From contig JAHQIY010000006.1 of assembly GCA_019054805.1 (NCBI GenBank), positions 5,146,001 through 5,210,000 of the forward strand: a stretch of DNA of 64,000 bases, written 5' to 3'. The DNA is from Brachionus manjavacas. Lineage: Eukaryota; Rotifera; Eurotatoria; Ploima; Brachionidae. The position numbers and the translations under genes are program-made. The stretch's first letter is position 1; each line of letters opens with the position of its first letter. A model generated the notes under the pieces. The model worked only from the letters and a program-made list of their open reading frames with translations, was not told the origin of the DNA and did not search any database. Below, one piece after another: positions 10,560 to 22,563 of the stretch.

Positions 10560-13500
10560 TAATACAGGGCATAATTTTGATTATTTTTGACAAAAAAAAG
10601 TAAATTTAATCAAGCTTAAGTATGCTTTATAATTTGAGTAATTGTTATTTTGCATTCCAATTATTATTTGGCTAAGGTAAAATCAAACTAAGCTCGAAAA
10701 CAAATATCTCCAAGCGATAGAAAAAATTGTTTTAACAGTCGCCAAAAAAATTACATTCAGCTTTGAACTTTATTCAGTGCTATAGATAAAAACTCAAATA
10801 TTTGCCTGCTATCTAATAAAATTAGTACTAAAATATAACAAAAGCAAATATTTGTACAGGAAGAAAAGAATGAGAAGCAAATATTTGAAAAATCATTTGT
10901 GTGTAAATATTTTCAGTAGGATATTTAGTCGATAAATTAAAACTGTAAAGATATTTCGGAATACAAAAGCAATTACTTTTCTCTAATTCTGGTTAATCTT
11001 AATACTATTTAACGATAAATAAATAGAAACACGTATGAAATTAAATACAAATCAGAGATTAGGAGAATAGGCAAGACTTGGCGTATCAATTTGCATAGAA
11101 CAAACAAAGCCTAGCACGAAACGAGTCAAGTTTTTTCCTATTCTATTTGCTTTTAGCTACTTTTCTTTTTGATAGTTCGACTATTTGAAACCTTTTAATT
11201 TTTTGAATTCCCTCGCGATTGTTTGAACAACAAATATTTGCTCTAGTGATCATAAATGGAAATTGTTTTCATACGAGTCTTTGCTTGACAGATTATAATT
11301 TCGAGTGCATATTAATCATCAATGGACCGCCATCAAATAACAGTTATTAAAAAAAAGATCAATATTTTCAATTGATTTCACATTTGTTTATCTTAAACAA
11401 ACAATACACTGCGAGATTAAATAGAGATTAGGCTCTGGATGAACCTCTACTTGAGTTGTGTTTATTTTTGCAAACTTTTCAAAAGCGGACCGATCATTCA
11501 AGGGATATAAATTAGATACTTTGCAATCGGGTCTTCTTTAGAACCATAAAAAATTCCAGAAACATCATATTTCTGTAAGGCAAATAATTTATTTTTAATT
11601 TAATTTTTTCAATCATTCAGTGTAAGATTTGGTTTTGTCTAAAAATATTTTTTTTTCCAAAATTAATAACAGGTTTATTTTTGGATTTGAATTTTATTCT
11701 CATATACAAAACAAACAATTTAAACATAATTTACCAAGGTATTTTTTCTTATTTTAAAACAAAAAATTCAATTTATTTTTTTATTTTATTAAAATAATAG
11801 TTAGGGGAGGACCCCGGGCAGTTTGGAATGGTAATTAACCTCCCTTTCAGCCCCGTGTTAGTAGTTTTGATAATTGAGAAAAAAGTGAACAAAATTTTGA
11901 AAATGATACAAGACAAAAAGTTTTTTTTTTTTTGATCACTTGAGAGACACAAATTTTTGAATAGAGCATAATTAATTTTGAATGAATTTAAAATTAGAAA
12001 AAGAATAATAAGAATTAAGAATAATATTTTTTTTTTTTAGGAGTTGAATTCAATTTCAATTTAATTTTGAGTTAACGCCACTTTTTGAATGACATTTCGA
12101 TAATTACTATGAAATCTAAACAATAAATTAAAAAGCCATGCTGTTATTTGTGTACTCTAATTTAAGCCAGCTTGAAACAATCTTGATAGCAATTACCTTT
12201 AGAGTTTACTATTTACATTTTGAATGGGATTTAGAAGGCTTCCAACCTATAACAAGCTGACGTCAATGTATTCGTGAAAAGAACTGTTAATGTATGCCAA
12301 AAATTCCAAAGCTTTTTGATCGATCATGTTTGATGTTTGATTATTCGTGCTGCTTTGTGTTTATTCTCTAAAGATTTAATTAATTTATAACTTTCTCTAC
12401 TGGGACGAAAGCGCAGACCGGAAAAAACTCTATAATTCAAGCATATGTTTACATTCACTTGAAAAAAGATAAACTATTTACTGTCGGCTGAATAAACAGC
12501 TCATTTGTTTGAGACTTTTTGATGCATTTATCATTTACTAGCTTTGAAAAGAGTGTAATTATTACTTGACATACAAATACTTTAAAAATAACCCATGAGT
12601 AAATTCAAATTAATTAAATCAATGATAAAGTCATAAAATTTCAAAGGCTTTTATCAAAATTTTTCCACATTAATTATGCGTTTTTATTTCTTTTTTAAAT
12701 CTACACATTGTTTTAATTCAAATTCAATTAAAAAATTATTTATTTCTGAACACAATGGCTTAGGTCACCCGAGCGAACCCTGGGGTAATCAAAGTTTTTT
12801 TCTTTGATAAACAAAATAAATTTTAAATAGAAAATATTTTAATTTGAAGACTAAAACATTGATATGCTTAATGACTTTTGTTTGATCGAATCGACATGAT
12901 TATAAATTAAATGATTCATAATTTAATTGAGACTTTCATCTCAATTCATAATTTTAAAGCAAGTCTAATAATATTTTTGATGAACTAAAATATTTAGACA
13001 AATATTCAAATTAAAATCCTATTAAGACTGAAAATTTTATTTGGCAAATTTACAATAATTGTTAAAATCCAGCCTCGTTTGTCGTAAACAAAAACTTGAG
13101 TAAAAAAAGTTTGAATATTATTATTGAATTGAATTAACCTCCTTTATGGAGAAGTAAAAAAAAAAAATTAAAATTTTTTGTGTTTTATTTTTAATGAAAA
13201 AATTGTTACCTAAAAAATAAATTTTAAGAATATAAAAAGGAACGTTAGTTCAAAAATAGAAAAAGGCGTGAAGTTAGAAAGCAAGAAAACTTGGACCAAA
13301 ATTCAAGAATTTCTTTTATTTTGAATTAGCTCATTTAATACTTCTATAATACTTTAATTTCTGAATGACTAATTGAGACAAACAAAAAAAAATTTTTTTG
13401 AACTGTTTATTTTATTTTTAAATAAAGAATATTATTTATTTAAAAGAAAAAATTGAGTGACTGACGGTAAGCTTTAAAAGAAGCCTAAACCCTCTTTTTT

Positions 13501-14445
13501 GCAGTGAACGGAACCTATGTCATAAATTGACTTGTATGACATAGTTTAAGCAAAGCCTTAGCTGTCTGGAATGGACTTTGAAAAAAATAAATTTATGTAA
13601 ATTGATTTTTTTTTAAAGATTTGGATGCATTTGGTAACTAAAGTACAAGTAAAAATTCAACAAAATTAACATATAAACAACAGAAAGTTTCAATGAGTAA
13701 TCTTACGTCTATATTGAATAGATTATTTCTTAAATAAGTTAGAAAAAATGCATTGTATTTAGCAAGGAGAGCTAATTTTAGGAAATCGTCAAGAGGCAAC
13801 TCGAATCTTTTTTGGATCAGGTTGAATATAATTTGAAATATCTTCATTTTTTGAGAGCACTTGATTCAAAAAAAAAATAGAAAATTTATTTTATACTGTT
13901 TATTCAATTTTTAAATAAAAAATGTTAAATTAGTAAATATCTAAATGAAAATATTCATGTTAATTGGGTGAATTTAATTGAATCAATAAAAAAAAATTTA
14001 AATTAATTTAAAACTGTTTATTTAATTTTTAAATAAAGATGTTATCGCGAGAAATAAAATTGGTTTTTTAGAAAAGAGAAGAGAAAACATTTACACAGGT
14101 CAAATTAGCGAGCAAAAAAAGAGAAAGTAAAAATATACGGACCAAACTATGGCTAAGTAAGAAAAAAATTAAAAATATTGAATAAAAAAGGCGGATTTGC
14201 TTAAGCCTTGGCATTTAGTCGTTGCCTAAATTTTAATCCAGCACAACAAAACTAAATTAATACCGTTTTAAACATTTCATACTCGAACACTCACAATGAG
14301 AGCTTCTTTTTATATCCGGTTTTGAATAATTCTCAACAACAAAATCAAAAACAAACAAAAAAAAAAAATTTCTTTTCCATTTTCACTACAATTATCACCA
14401 AAAAATTGAAATGCTCTCATGAGATATGGTATGTTTAAAGTCACA
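10560..14445. other. Gene-free AT-rich stretch 3' of the IER-like gene
   Basis: No exon or transposon could be supported. It contains four copies of the palindrome CAAATATTTG (10795, 10845, 10878, 11231), a consensus CRE octamer TGACGTCA at 12258-12265, and isolated GC-rich patches at 11803-11855 and 12760-12790. Unless the minus-strand gene at 14585 has a very long 3' UTR, this is intergenic. Confidence 0.5.
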
Positions 14446-14450
14446 CATTC

Positions 14451-14466
14451 ACACACACACACACAC
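14451..14466. repeat. (CA)n microsatellite
   Basis: Short CA dinucleotide run just downstream (in the gene's sense) of the IER-like coding region. Confidence 0.8.
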
Positions 14467-14584
14467 GAGCACGTGACCACACTAGGTTATACCATGTGCA
14501 TTGAATTGAATAGACAATCGATTAGACTGTACAATGATTGAACTATTCTGACTGTTGAATTGTTTATGTGTGCATGTGATCAAG

Positions 14585-15472
14585 TTAAACCAAGCACTCG
14601 ATATTCAATATTTTCGATGAAGATGTACTCGATTTGGATTTTATTTTGAATTTTTTATTCAAATTGCGTCTGTTTATTTCCTTGTTATTAGTTTCATCAT
14701 TAAGTATTTGATTGTTGTTGAGGTCGAGGGGGCCGGGGTCGGCACTCGGGCCGCTCTCGTCACTTATCTTACACTTTTTACACATTCGCTCGTCCATGTC
14801 GTCGTCGACGTTCAAATTTTCGTCTTCGTCGTCCTCGTCGGTCACGTCTTGGCTTGTTCGCTTGGCACTCGGTTTCGATTTGTCCGTGTTTGTCTGATTG
14901 CCGCACACAAAACTGTACAGCGACATCTTAAGCTCGTTTAAATGCTTCGCACGCTTGTGATCGCTGTGAGTGCTGTTGGCTTTGGTGTCGGAGTCGACCG
15001 CGGGAAACAAGACGGACAAGTCGAGCGAATTCGGCTGATTCGTCAAGTTAAACTGATAGGTCTCGTGCAATATCTGCTGCATGAGCACCTTCATCTCGTC
15101 GACCAGACCGGCCTCGGCACTGGCCGAGTTGGCGCCGTTCAATTGATGGATCAAATTTGTGTAATAGTTGAGCTTGGACATTAGCGACAATCGCATTGTC
15201 TGCACAACACCCTGATAATACATGTACTTGGCTTTGTTTAGTATTTTATTTACAAGTAGATTTTTGTGCAAATTGGTCTCTTTGTACACAAGCACTGTGT
15301 TGGACTTGTGGGCGCTTTGCGACTTCAGCTGCACGCTGTTCGTGCACGTCAGTTTGTCCAGCGATATTTGGATTAGTTTGATGGCCTCGATTTGCTGCAG
15401 CCGAATGGCGTTCTGCTGGTCCATTTCGAACGAGTTGATGTAGAACGATTTTCTCAAGTCGGCACTCTCCAT
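14585..15472 (-). CDS. Intronless IER2/IER5-like immediate-early response protein
   Basis: A single uninterrupted frame of 295 codons. Two N-terminal segments resemble the only conserved part of the IER2/IER5/IER5L family: an amphipathic stretch at about residues 22-42 (IRLQQIEAIKLIQISLDKL) and NLHKNLLVNKILNKAKYMYY at 67-86, to be compared with the family's LHKNLLV...AR..Y motif. Vertebrate IER genes are also single-exon, growth-factor or stress induced genes for nuclear regulators that act with PP2A and HSF1. The rest is polar and low complexity: a serine/lysine-rich stretch, an acidic run (DEDDEDENLNVDDDMDE, about 213-229), a CKKC pair, and a basic, Ser-rich tail. Segments 43-66 insert extra sequence between the two conserved parts relative to vertebrates. 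Base composition is distinctly GC-richer than the surrounding 25 kb. No other coding gene was found between 6.9 and 37 kb. The family assignment is by motif only. Confidence 0.72.
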   Translation of the reverse strand: MESADLRKSFYINSFEMDQQNAIRLQQIEAIKLIQISLDKLTCTNSVQLKSQSAHKSNTVLVYKETNLHKNLLVNKILNKAKYMYYQGVVQTMRLSLMSKLNYYTNLIHQLNGANSASAEAGLVDEMKVLMQQILHETYQFNLTNQPNSLDLSVLFPAVDSDTKANSTHSDHKRAKHLNELKMSLYSFVCGNQTNTDKSKPSAKRTSQDVTDEDDEDENLNVDDDMDERMCKKCKISDESGPSADPGPLDLNNNQILNDETNNKEINRRNLNKKFKIKSKSSTSSSKILNIECLV

Positions 15473-15776
15473 TAACGATGCAAATTAGACGACTACAAAA
15501 ATAAATGCTTCTTGTTTGTTGCTTTTACTTTCAAATATATTTTTATATTATGTTCGTGTTTCTTTTTTTTTTTATTATTACACCTTGATTGTTTGTGCTT
15601 GAGTTTTTCTTGTAGGTTTTTGTTCAAAAGTATTCCATTATTTTATTTTTTTATATATTTAAATATTTGTAGTTGTCAATATATTTTTTTAATAATCTAA
15701 AAGAAAAAAAACAAAACGATTAGTACAACATAAATGAAAGATTTGTTTTATAGGCTTCGGATTATTCTCAAGCTGA

Positions 15777-15793
15777 CTCTCTCTCTCTCTCTT
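15777..15793. repeat. (CT)n tract
   Basis: Pure CT dinucleotide run about 300 bases upstream of the IER-like start codon. Confidence 0.85.
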
Positions 15794-17353
15794 TGTTCTC
15801 GCTGAATTAGTAAATTTTTCGACTAAACTTTTTGTGTTTTCTAACTAGACATATGACAAGAGTATTTAAGCACTTTAGTGTATTGATTTGATTGGCCATG
15901 TTTTGTTTTCTTTCCTATCCGGATCGAAATCGATACTAGTTTTTCAAAGTTCAATATCCTGACTTTGACCTGTTCTATAAATAAATCAACACATCGTTTA
16001 TTTAAACAACTCAAATTAGCCTAAACCAATTAGAGCGTTTAGATAAGACTGTGCTTTTCTTTTATTGAATTCTTATCTGACAAATATGGCTCACCACCAC
16101 TCACTTGAATATCTAGTCAAACATGGATTAATTGTTTGATTAAAATCAATAAGACAATGTCCAGTTGATTTTAAACTTTTCACTCATAAAATGAATAAAT
16201 AAAATTAAGGTAGGAGAGCTCCAGTCCTTTAAATCAATTAATAAACTATTGACAAAGAAAATAGAGAGAAAAGCTAGCGGGTTTGACAAGTGACAACTTC
16301 GACTCTCTCTGATATTTACTCGGCAGCTATTTTAACCTTTTGTTGAGACTTTTGTTGAGACTGACCGACTGTCATTAACTGTCATTACTCTTCAAAATTT
16401 TTTTATTTAAATTTAGGATAAAATGATAAAAACGAGCTTTTGATAATGTGTTTCCTGCTACTGTGTAAAAGACGCAAAATCAAAATTTTTCTGCTACTTG
16501 TTTTGCCCTAAATACAAATCAATAAACATTTTAGAACTCCATTTAGTTTTCCTCGATTCAATTAGTTTTGACAATATCTGAAATTATCCAAGTCATTTTT
16601 AGTCACCACACTAACTTTTCTTTTAAGCAAACAAAAAAAAGATTAAAATTAATGTTTCACATTTTCCACAGCTCAGGCTTAAAAGGTGACCGAGGCAATA
16701 AATCTATTTGTGAATTTCTTATCAAGTTGATCACCGCACAAATAGCTTAAAATCAATTGAGGCGTTTTCGTAACACCATTAGACAACATATTCAAAAATT
16801 CAACCAAAAATATAAACACGAAAAATAGGCTGACACAAGATCTTCCATTCGGTGTTCGTTGCAATAAGTCAACAAAATATTTTTTTTCTTAATTTATAAT
16901 TTTCTTCATATATAACTAAAGATAAATAAAAAAAAAATTAAATATTTTTTATAACGATTCCTGGTCTTTATCATTAACTTTGGCTGATTAATTGTGTCCT
17001 TTTATCACTGACTTAAAAATGACAAAAATTTTGTTGATAGTATGCAATTTAAGCATGGTGCCGACAATAGTTCATTTAGTCAAAAAACCACGACTTAAAC
17101 ATTCCTTCTTTTATTTTTACTAGATTACTTTGATAACCGTAAACTCGTTATAGGAAACATTTATTTACCCAAACACGCACACAGCTCTCAAATTTCATAA
17201 TACCTCTTAATACTTTTGCGTAACACAACTAACGGACCATAAAGTCCGCTTTTTGTTTACATAATTGCTAATCGAAAACATTAGCCAGAAAAATATTTCA
17301 CAAGAAGAAAAAAAGCTGTTCGTTTAGCGATCAACTTATGTGACAAGTAACTT

Positions 17354-17368
17354 TTCTCTCTCTCTCTA
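17354..17368. repeat. (CT)n tract
   Basis: Pure CT run. Confidence 0.8.
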
Positions 17369-17865
17369 GGCTTCTATCCAATTTAGCTAGAAATTTAAGC
17401 ACAAGATAAAAACAAAATCATATCATGTTGATTTTTAATTTTAATTTTATTTTATTAGGCCGTTATCTTGGCTTTAATTTTAAATATCAACCAATTTTTT
17501 GGATAAATACTAATCTTAGTTTGAAAACTTCAATTCGTAAATTAGAAAAGTTAAGTAAACTGACTTTTTTATTGAATCAGTTGAAATATGCGAGCCTTAA
17601 TTCGCGCAAATGTACACAGAATTGTTCGAGGCTTGATGCTAAGGTTTGTTAAGAGCCAATTTTTGCACATGAACTGCACTGTAATTTGATTAAAGCTAAT
17701 TATTTGAGCCCTAATAGCCATGAACTCATTATTTGCCTCGGGGCTTGATCTAATTTGAATATTCGACACAAATAGTCGAGCAAAATTTTGGATTTAACTA
17801 TCGGTGAAAAAAAAGAAGATAAGTTCAGTTTATTTAAAGCGACTTGTAGCATATCCCTTGAGAAA

Positions 17866-17882
17866 AAGAGAGGGAGAGAGAG
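17866..17882. repeat. (GA)n tract
   Basis: GA run with one G interruption. Confidence 0.8.
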
Positions 17883-18185
17883 CATTATCTTTTTTGCCAT
17901 TAATTGTTTTATAAATAATTTTAATTAAGATAAAATATCTCGAGATTTAGAACACAACAAAAAACAATAGACTAAAATATGTGCATTTAGATTAAGCGTT
18001 TCTTATTTTATAGTTTAATTATGAGCATTAGCCGATTGGACATTGAGAATAAACACGATCTAGTTCGTGTTAAAAACAATTTTTAAGCTTTCGTTTTGAT
18101 ACAAGTGAAACGATAAACAAAAGATAAATTTGCAAAAAGCAACCTATAAAGAGAAAATTTGTTATTTAAATATTAAGCATAGCAA

Positions 18186-18206
18186 AGAGAGAGAGAGAGA
18201 GAGAGA
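18186..18206. repeat. (GA)n tract
   Basis: Pure GA run of about ten units. Confidence 0.85.
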
Positions 18207-18807
18207 TAATCTTGATTTGTTTAAATATGCCCTAAAGATTTTTCATTGTTTTATTAGTGGTTTGCCTAAGTGAATTAAAGACATTTCGCTCGATTAGAAC
18301 AAAACAATGATTTATGATTCTTTATCATGGATTTTATCATCCTAATTGATTTTGGGATCATAAATGCCCCATGGTAGTTTTATTCTCTTTCTCTCTTTAT
18401 TATAAGTACAGTCACAAATATTGAGCCGCAACTACTAAGTAACAAAATGATACTTTGAGAACAAACAACCATGCAATAAACGAAATAATCATCAAGACCC
18501 AAATCTTGACATGGCTCTACTTATTCTTTTGCACTTTTTGTCCTTAGATTGAGTGCAGCCAAAGAACACGTTCTAGCTACTGTATAGACCACTAACTTTT
18601 TGTAATAACTTCGGATTCCATTTAATTAACTTTTAACTAAATCTAATTGTTTTATTTATTACTTGGCTTAAATCCCTAAGGTCGAAACACCAAGACTTGG
18701 CATAATTTAATCAGAATCAACTCATCAACAACTATAAATCAAAGCAACACAAAAAAAACAACATGTTTCGATGAATACCTAAATAGCTAATTAAGATAAA
18801 AGCCTAG

Positions 18808-18824
18808 GGAGAGAGAGAGAGAGA
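18808..18824. repeat. (GA)n tract
   Basis: Pure GA run. Confidence 0.85.
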
Positions 18825-21800
18825 AAACAGTTGTTAAAATTTAAAATGGTTGACTGTTGGACTGTAAAAAAAAGCTTAGGCTTTCGTGTTTTTTTTTCTT
18901 AACCTATTTAATATTAACAAATATTGAGCCAAGTGGCAACAAGACAAAATAGCTCGCATTACCATCAAGCAAATACTCCTCGCAGAACAAAAGAATAACC
19001 TCAAGTGCCAACCTAAAAGAGAAAAAGATTATATTATTTGAAACTAATAAAAAAATAAACTAAAATTTTCGCAAAAAACAACAACTAAAATTGAAGTCAT
19101 CCAAATAGAGTTTCTTTTCGAGCAAACAGAAAATTCTTAAATAAATATTCTTAATTTTTTTATTAATCAAAATAGAACCCTTTGGCTTAAAACGAGAGTG
19201 TGAGTGCGGATGGTGTGTTGTCACCAGGCACTTTGGACCAGCGAGAGAGAAAGAAGGAAAGGGGTCTAGTTAGGCTAACAAGCTTAAATTTTGTTTAACT
19301 TGTCAAATTAGACCTAATAACAATCCGAGCAACAATAAACCTCTTTGAATCACTTGAAAATATTATTAATTGACTAAAACCAACTCTTGCGATGAAAAAA
19401 AGCCTTTAAAAATCTCGAAAAAAAATCCAAGAAAAAAAAACAAAAATTCCAAAGAAAGCTCAAATATATATAGAAAATCAAATAGAAGCCTGATTTTATT
19501 GTTAAATTAAAAATTATTTAAAATCCTTTTATTTAGATTTAGACAAATATTTATAGTCTGTATATATAGATTTACATTAAAATACCAGTTAGGATAAAAA
19601 AAAAAAAAACTTAAATTAAAAAAACGTGAAGTCTTATAATTTACCTGAACAAAAATTTAAGCCTTGATTTGATGACTTTTTTGTTCTAAAGATATCTTAT
19701 CACAACTAGATTCGAATGTTTATTTTTGATATTTATTTGTCATTCGATTCGTTGCATACTTTCTCTTTCTCAATTAAGAGGCCAAATTTTTGCTTTCATG
19801 ATTGTTCAAAACTTAATAAGTCAAATAATTTTCAAACGAAAAACAAGAGTGTAATGAAACTTAAATTAAAAGCCTTTTTTATCTTGAAATTAAAACTTGA
19901 TTTTTGTTATCTAGCAACGCCATTTTAAATGCTCAAAACTCGAGTGATTTTGTGATTAAAAACAATCGACTGCCAACTTTAACATTTAGATAAAAACTCA
20001 TTGATTAGCTATTCGAGCGTTTCGTCTTAGACACGAACCCCCGCTGGCCCATTATTAATGCTAGCTGCTTGCCTACATCAAACGACTTTCATGACGTTCA
20101 CTTAGCGAGAATTTTTTCAAAACATTCTGAACACTCGCGCTCACACACACACAAACATACACACACATTTATTACTAATCGATCAAAATCCTAAATCGAT
20201 AAGTAACTCAATATGACAAATTCTCTATGTGTGTGTGTGCGTGTTTTCTTTTTTTATTGAATTTTTCTAGCAAAAATTCAAAGTCTTCGAATTGAGTTCA
20301 AATATTTATTAGTTTCAAGTGAATATTTTATAGAGTCCAAAGAAGGGAATTGAACACGTTTGTTTTTCTTTTTCTATTGTTTTAGTTATGCTCCTGGTAC
20401 TAACTTAACACAAGCTTAAATTAATGCGATTTAATAAGGTCGATTGAAATGCGAATTTAAGATACGGCCAATTAGTCCTAACTTAAAACTACTTTAATTC
20501 GCTTCAGCACTTATGTCTGTTATTATTAAGTCGAGCAATAGAGCATTTTTGATATTCGACTAATTTAAATGGAAATTTCTCCCGTGATTTCTAAGGACTA
20601 ATCATAGCATGCATGACATGGCTTCGCTCACATATCAATTCGTCTTTAATCATCCACATCATCTGCTTCAGTCAATATCATTATGCCAGTCAATACTTTA
20701 CATTCGTCTAGAGCAAATATTTTACATGAAAAATAATACACTTTGTTAATTTGATTTCCTATCTTTTAATTTTATTATATCAACATCCGAGTAGGATTGA
20801 CTGAATGTGTTACAAATCACATTTTACATATAAAATCAAACATTTAACTCTTTTTGTTTTTTTTTCTTAATTAAATAAAAACAAAACTGGCAATGTAAGC
20901 TCGAAAATAGTTTCATTTTACAGGTATAGTATTGCACCAAATTAGAAAAATAAGCGCCTTCCAGGCGGCTACTTCTAACCGGGGTTATTAGCATACAAAG
21001 ATATATTTTCACTTTTTTTCTTAAACCTTTCTAGTTTCTTTTGCCATTTCAAATTATTTAATTAAAAAAAAATAAATAAAATTAGATTAATTATTCACAA
21101 GCAATGGCAAAAAATATTCTGCCATTTTTGCTAGTTGAATTAAAGTCGCTGAAGCTCGTCAAATCACCGGCATTTCCTGCTAAATATTTGCCTAAGACAT
21201 TTTATCCTAAGCTCACGATTTTTGCTAAACACAAATGTTGCCCACGCTTCTTTTCAATATTGATTGAACATTTTATCATATTTCAAAATACTTTCAATTA
21301 GATGACTTTAGCATTCTAAATTTAAATATTTAATGAAAGTAATGACACAACTTTAAAATTGATGTTTCGTTTCGAAAAAAAAATAGAGCAACAAATCTTC
21401 ATTCACTAGTGTTTTCCAAACGAAGATTTATTTTCTTGCTTAATCATATAATTACTTATTTAAGTATCATATAATTTTATTTGTTTGTTTTCACTAAAGA
21501 ATTGTTAGAGACTAGAAAGAATAAAAAAAAGAATATATTTATTTAATGTTTTTTAATTTATCTAACAAGAGAACTACAAAGAAACTTTTTTAAAAAATTT
21601 CAAAAATGAAGTAATTCATAAGAAAATTAGTTCTTATTACATTACTTAAGTTGTTCCTATTTTTTTTTAATTAATAATAGAATACATTAAGTGTTTTGTT
21701 TTTTGAAATGAAATTAGTCTAGGTCGAATCTGGTCTCAAGGGAAACTCTTGGCTTCGATGTGAATCAATTCATTTGGCTGAAATAGATTGAGTGAACTGA

Positions 21801-22535
21801 AAGACGACTTTGTCTGTTAATAGCCTAGCGCTTGCACTTGTTCCTTGTTATTTGTTTTCATTTACGTTTTTAAATTTACCTAAGAACAATCGATCGAGTA
21901 GTACTTTAATGAAAACTAATAAAATTAAAAACCTTTAAGTTGAAAATTAAAAATGAGCATGCGCACACCGACAATAAGTGCTTCATAATAATGAAAAAAT
22001 CACTTGAAGAAAAAGTAAAGAAATATTAAATAAAATTTTTGAAAATTCATTTGCCAAACAAATTTTGAAAATAGCAAAAAAAAATAGGCTCTTGATTAAA
22101 AGGCCTCTTGTGCGGGCTCAATTAAATTAAACATAAATGTTGTTTGAATTTTGCTTGTTGATTTAGAGAGAAACGAAATAAGATTTTATTTATAACAAAA
22201 AACTATATACACTTGTAAATATCAAATTAGTCACATAGAAAGAAGTACACAAAAAGAGGGAAAACATTATTTCAATATTAATCATTATTTGAGCAATCAA
22301 TTGAATGCAAGGCATTGTCGCTTTTAAATTTTTCTATCTATACTTGTGCCTTTTCGTATACTCTTTTCTCTCTCTTAAGAAAATACAAATGTTATTGTTT
22401 GTTAAACAACTAATTATTTTGATTAACTATTTAGCTAAGTATTTATTAAAATTTGCTCTCACTCTCAAGTTGAAATAATAATTTAATTTCTTTTCATTGT
22501 TGAAATTAAGAGTCTCAAACCTCTTCAATGAGTTT

Positions 22536-22563
22536 TTCTCTCTCTCTCTCTCTCGCTCTCTCT
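22536..22563. repeat. (CT)n tract
   Basis: The longest CT run of the window, interrupted once by a G. Confidence 0.85.

Noticed and set aside
14708..15443. Five open frames on the plus strand
   Set aside because: Antisense shadows of the IER-like coding region on the minus strand; their openness follows from its GC-richer codon use.
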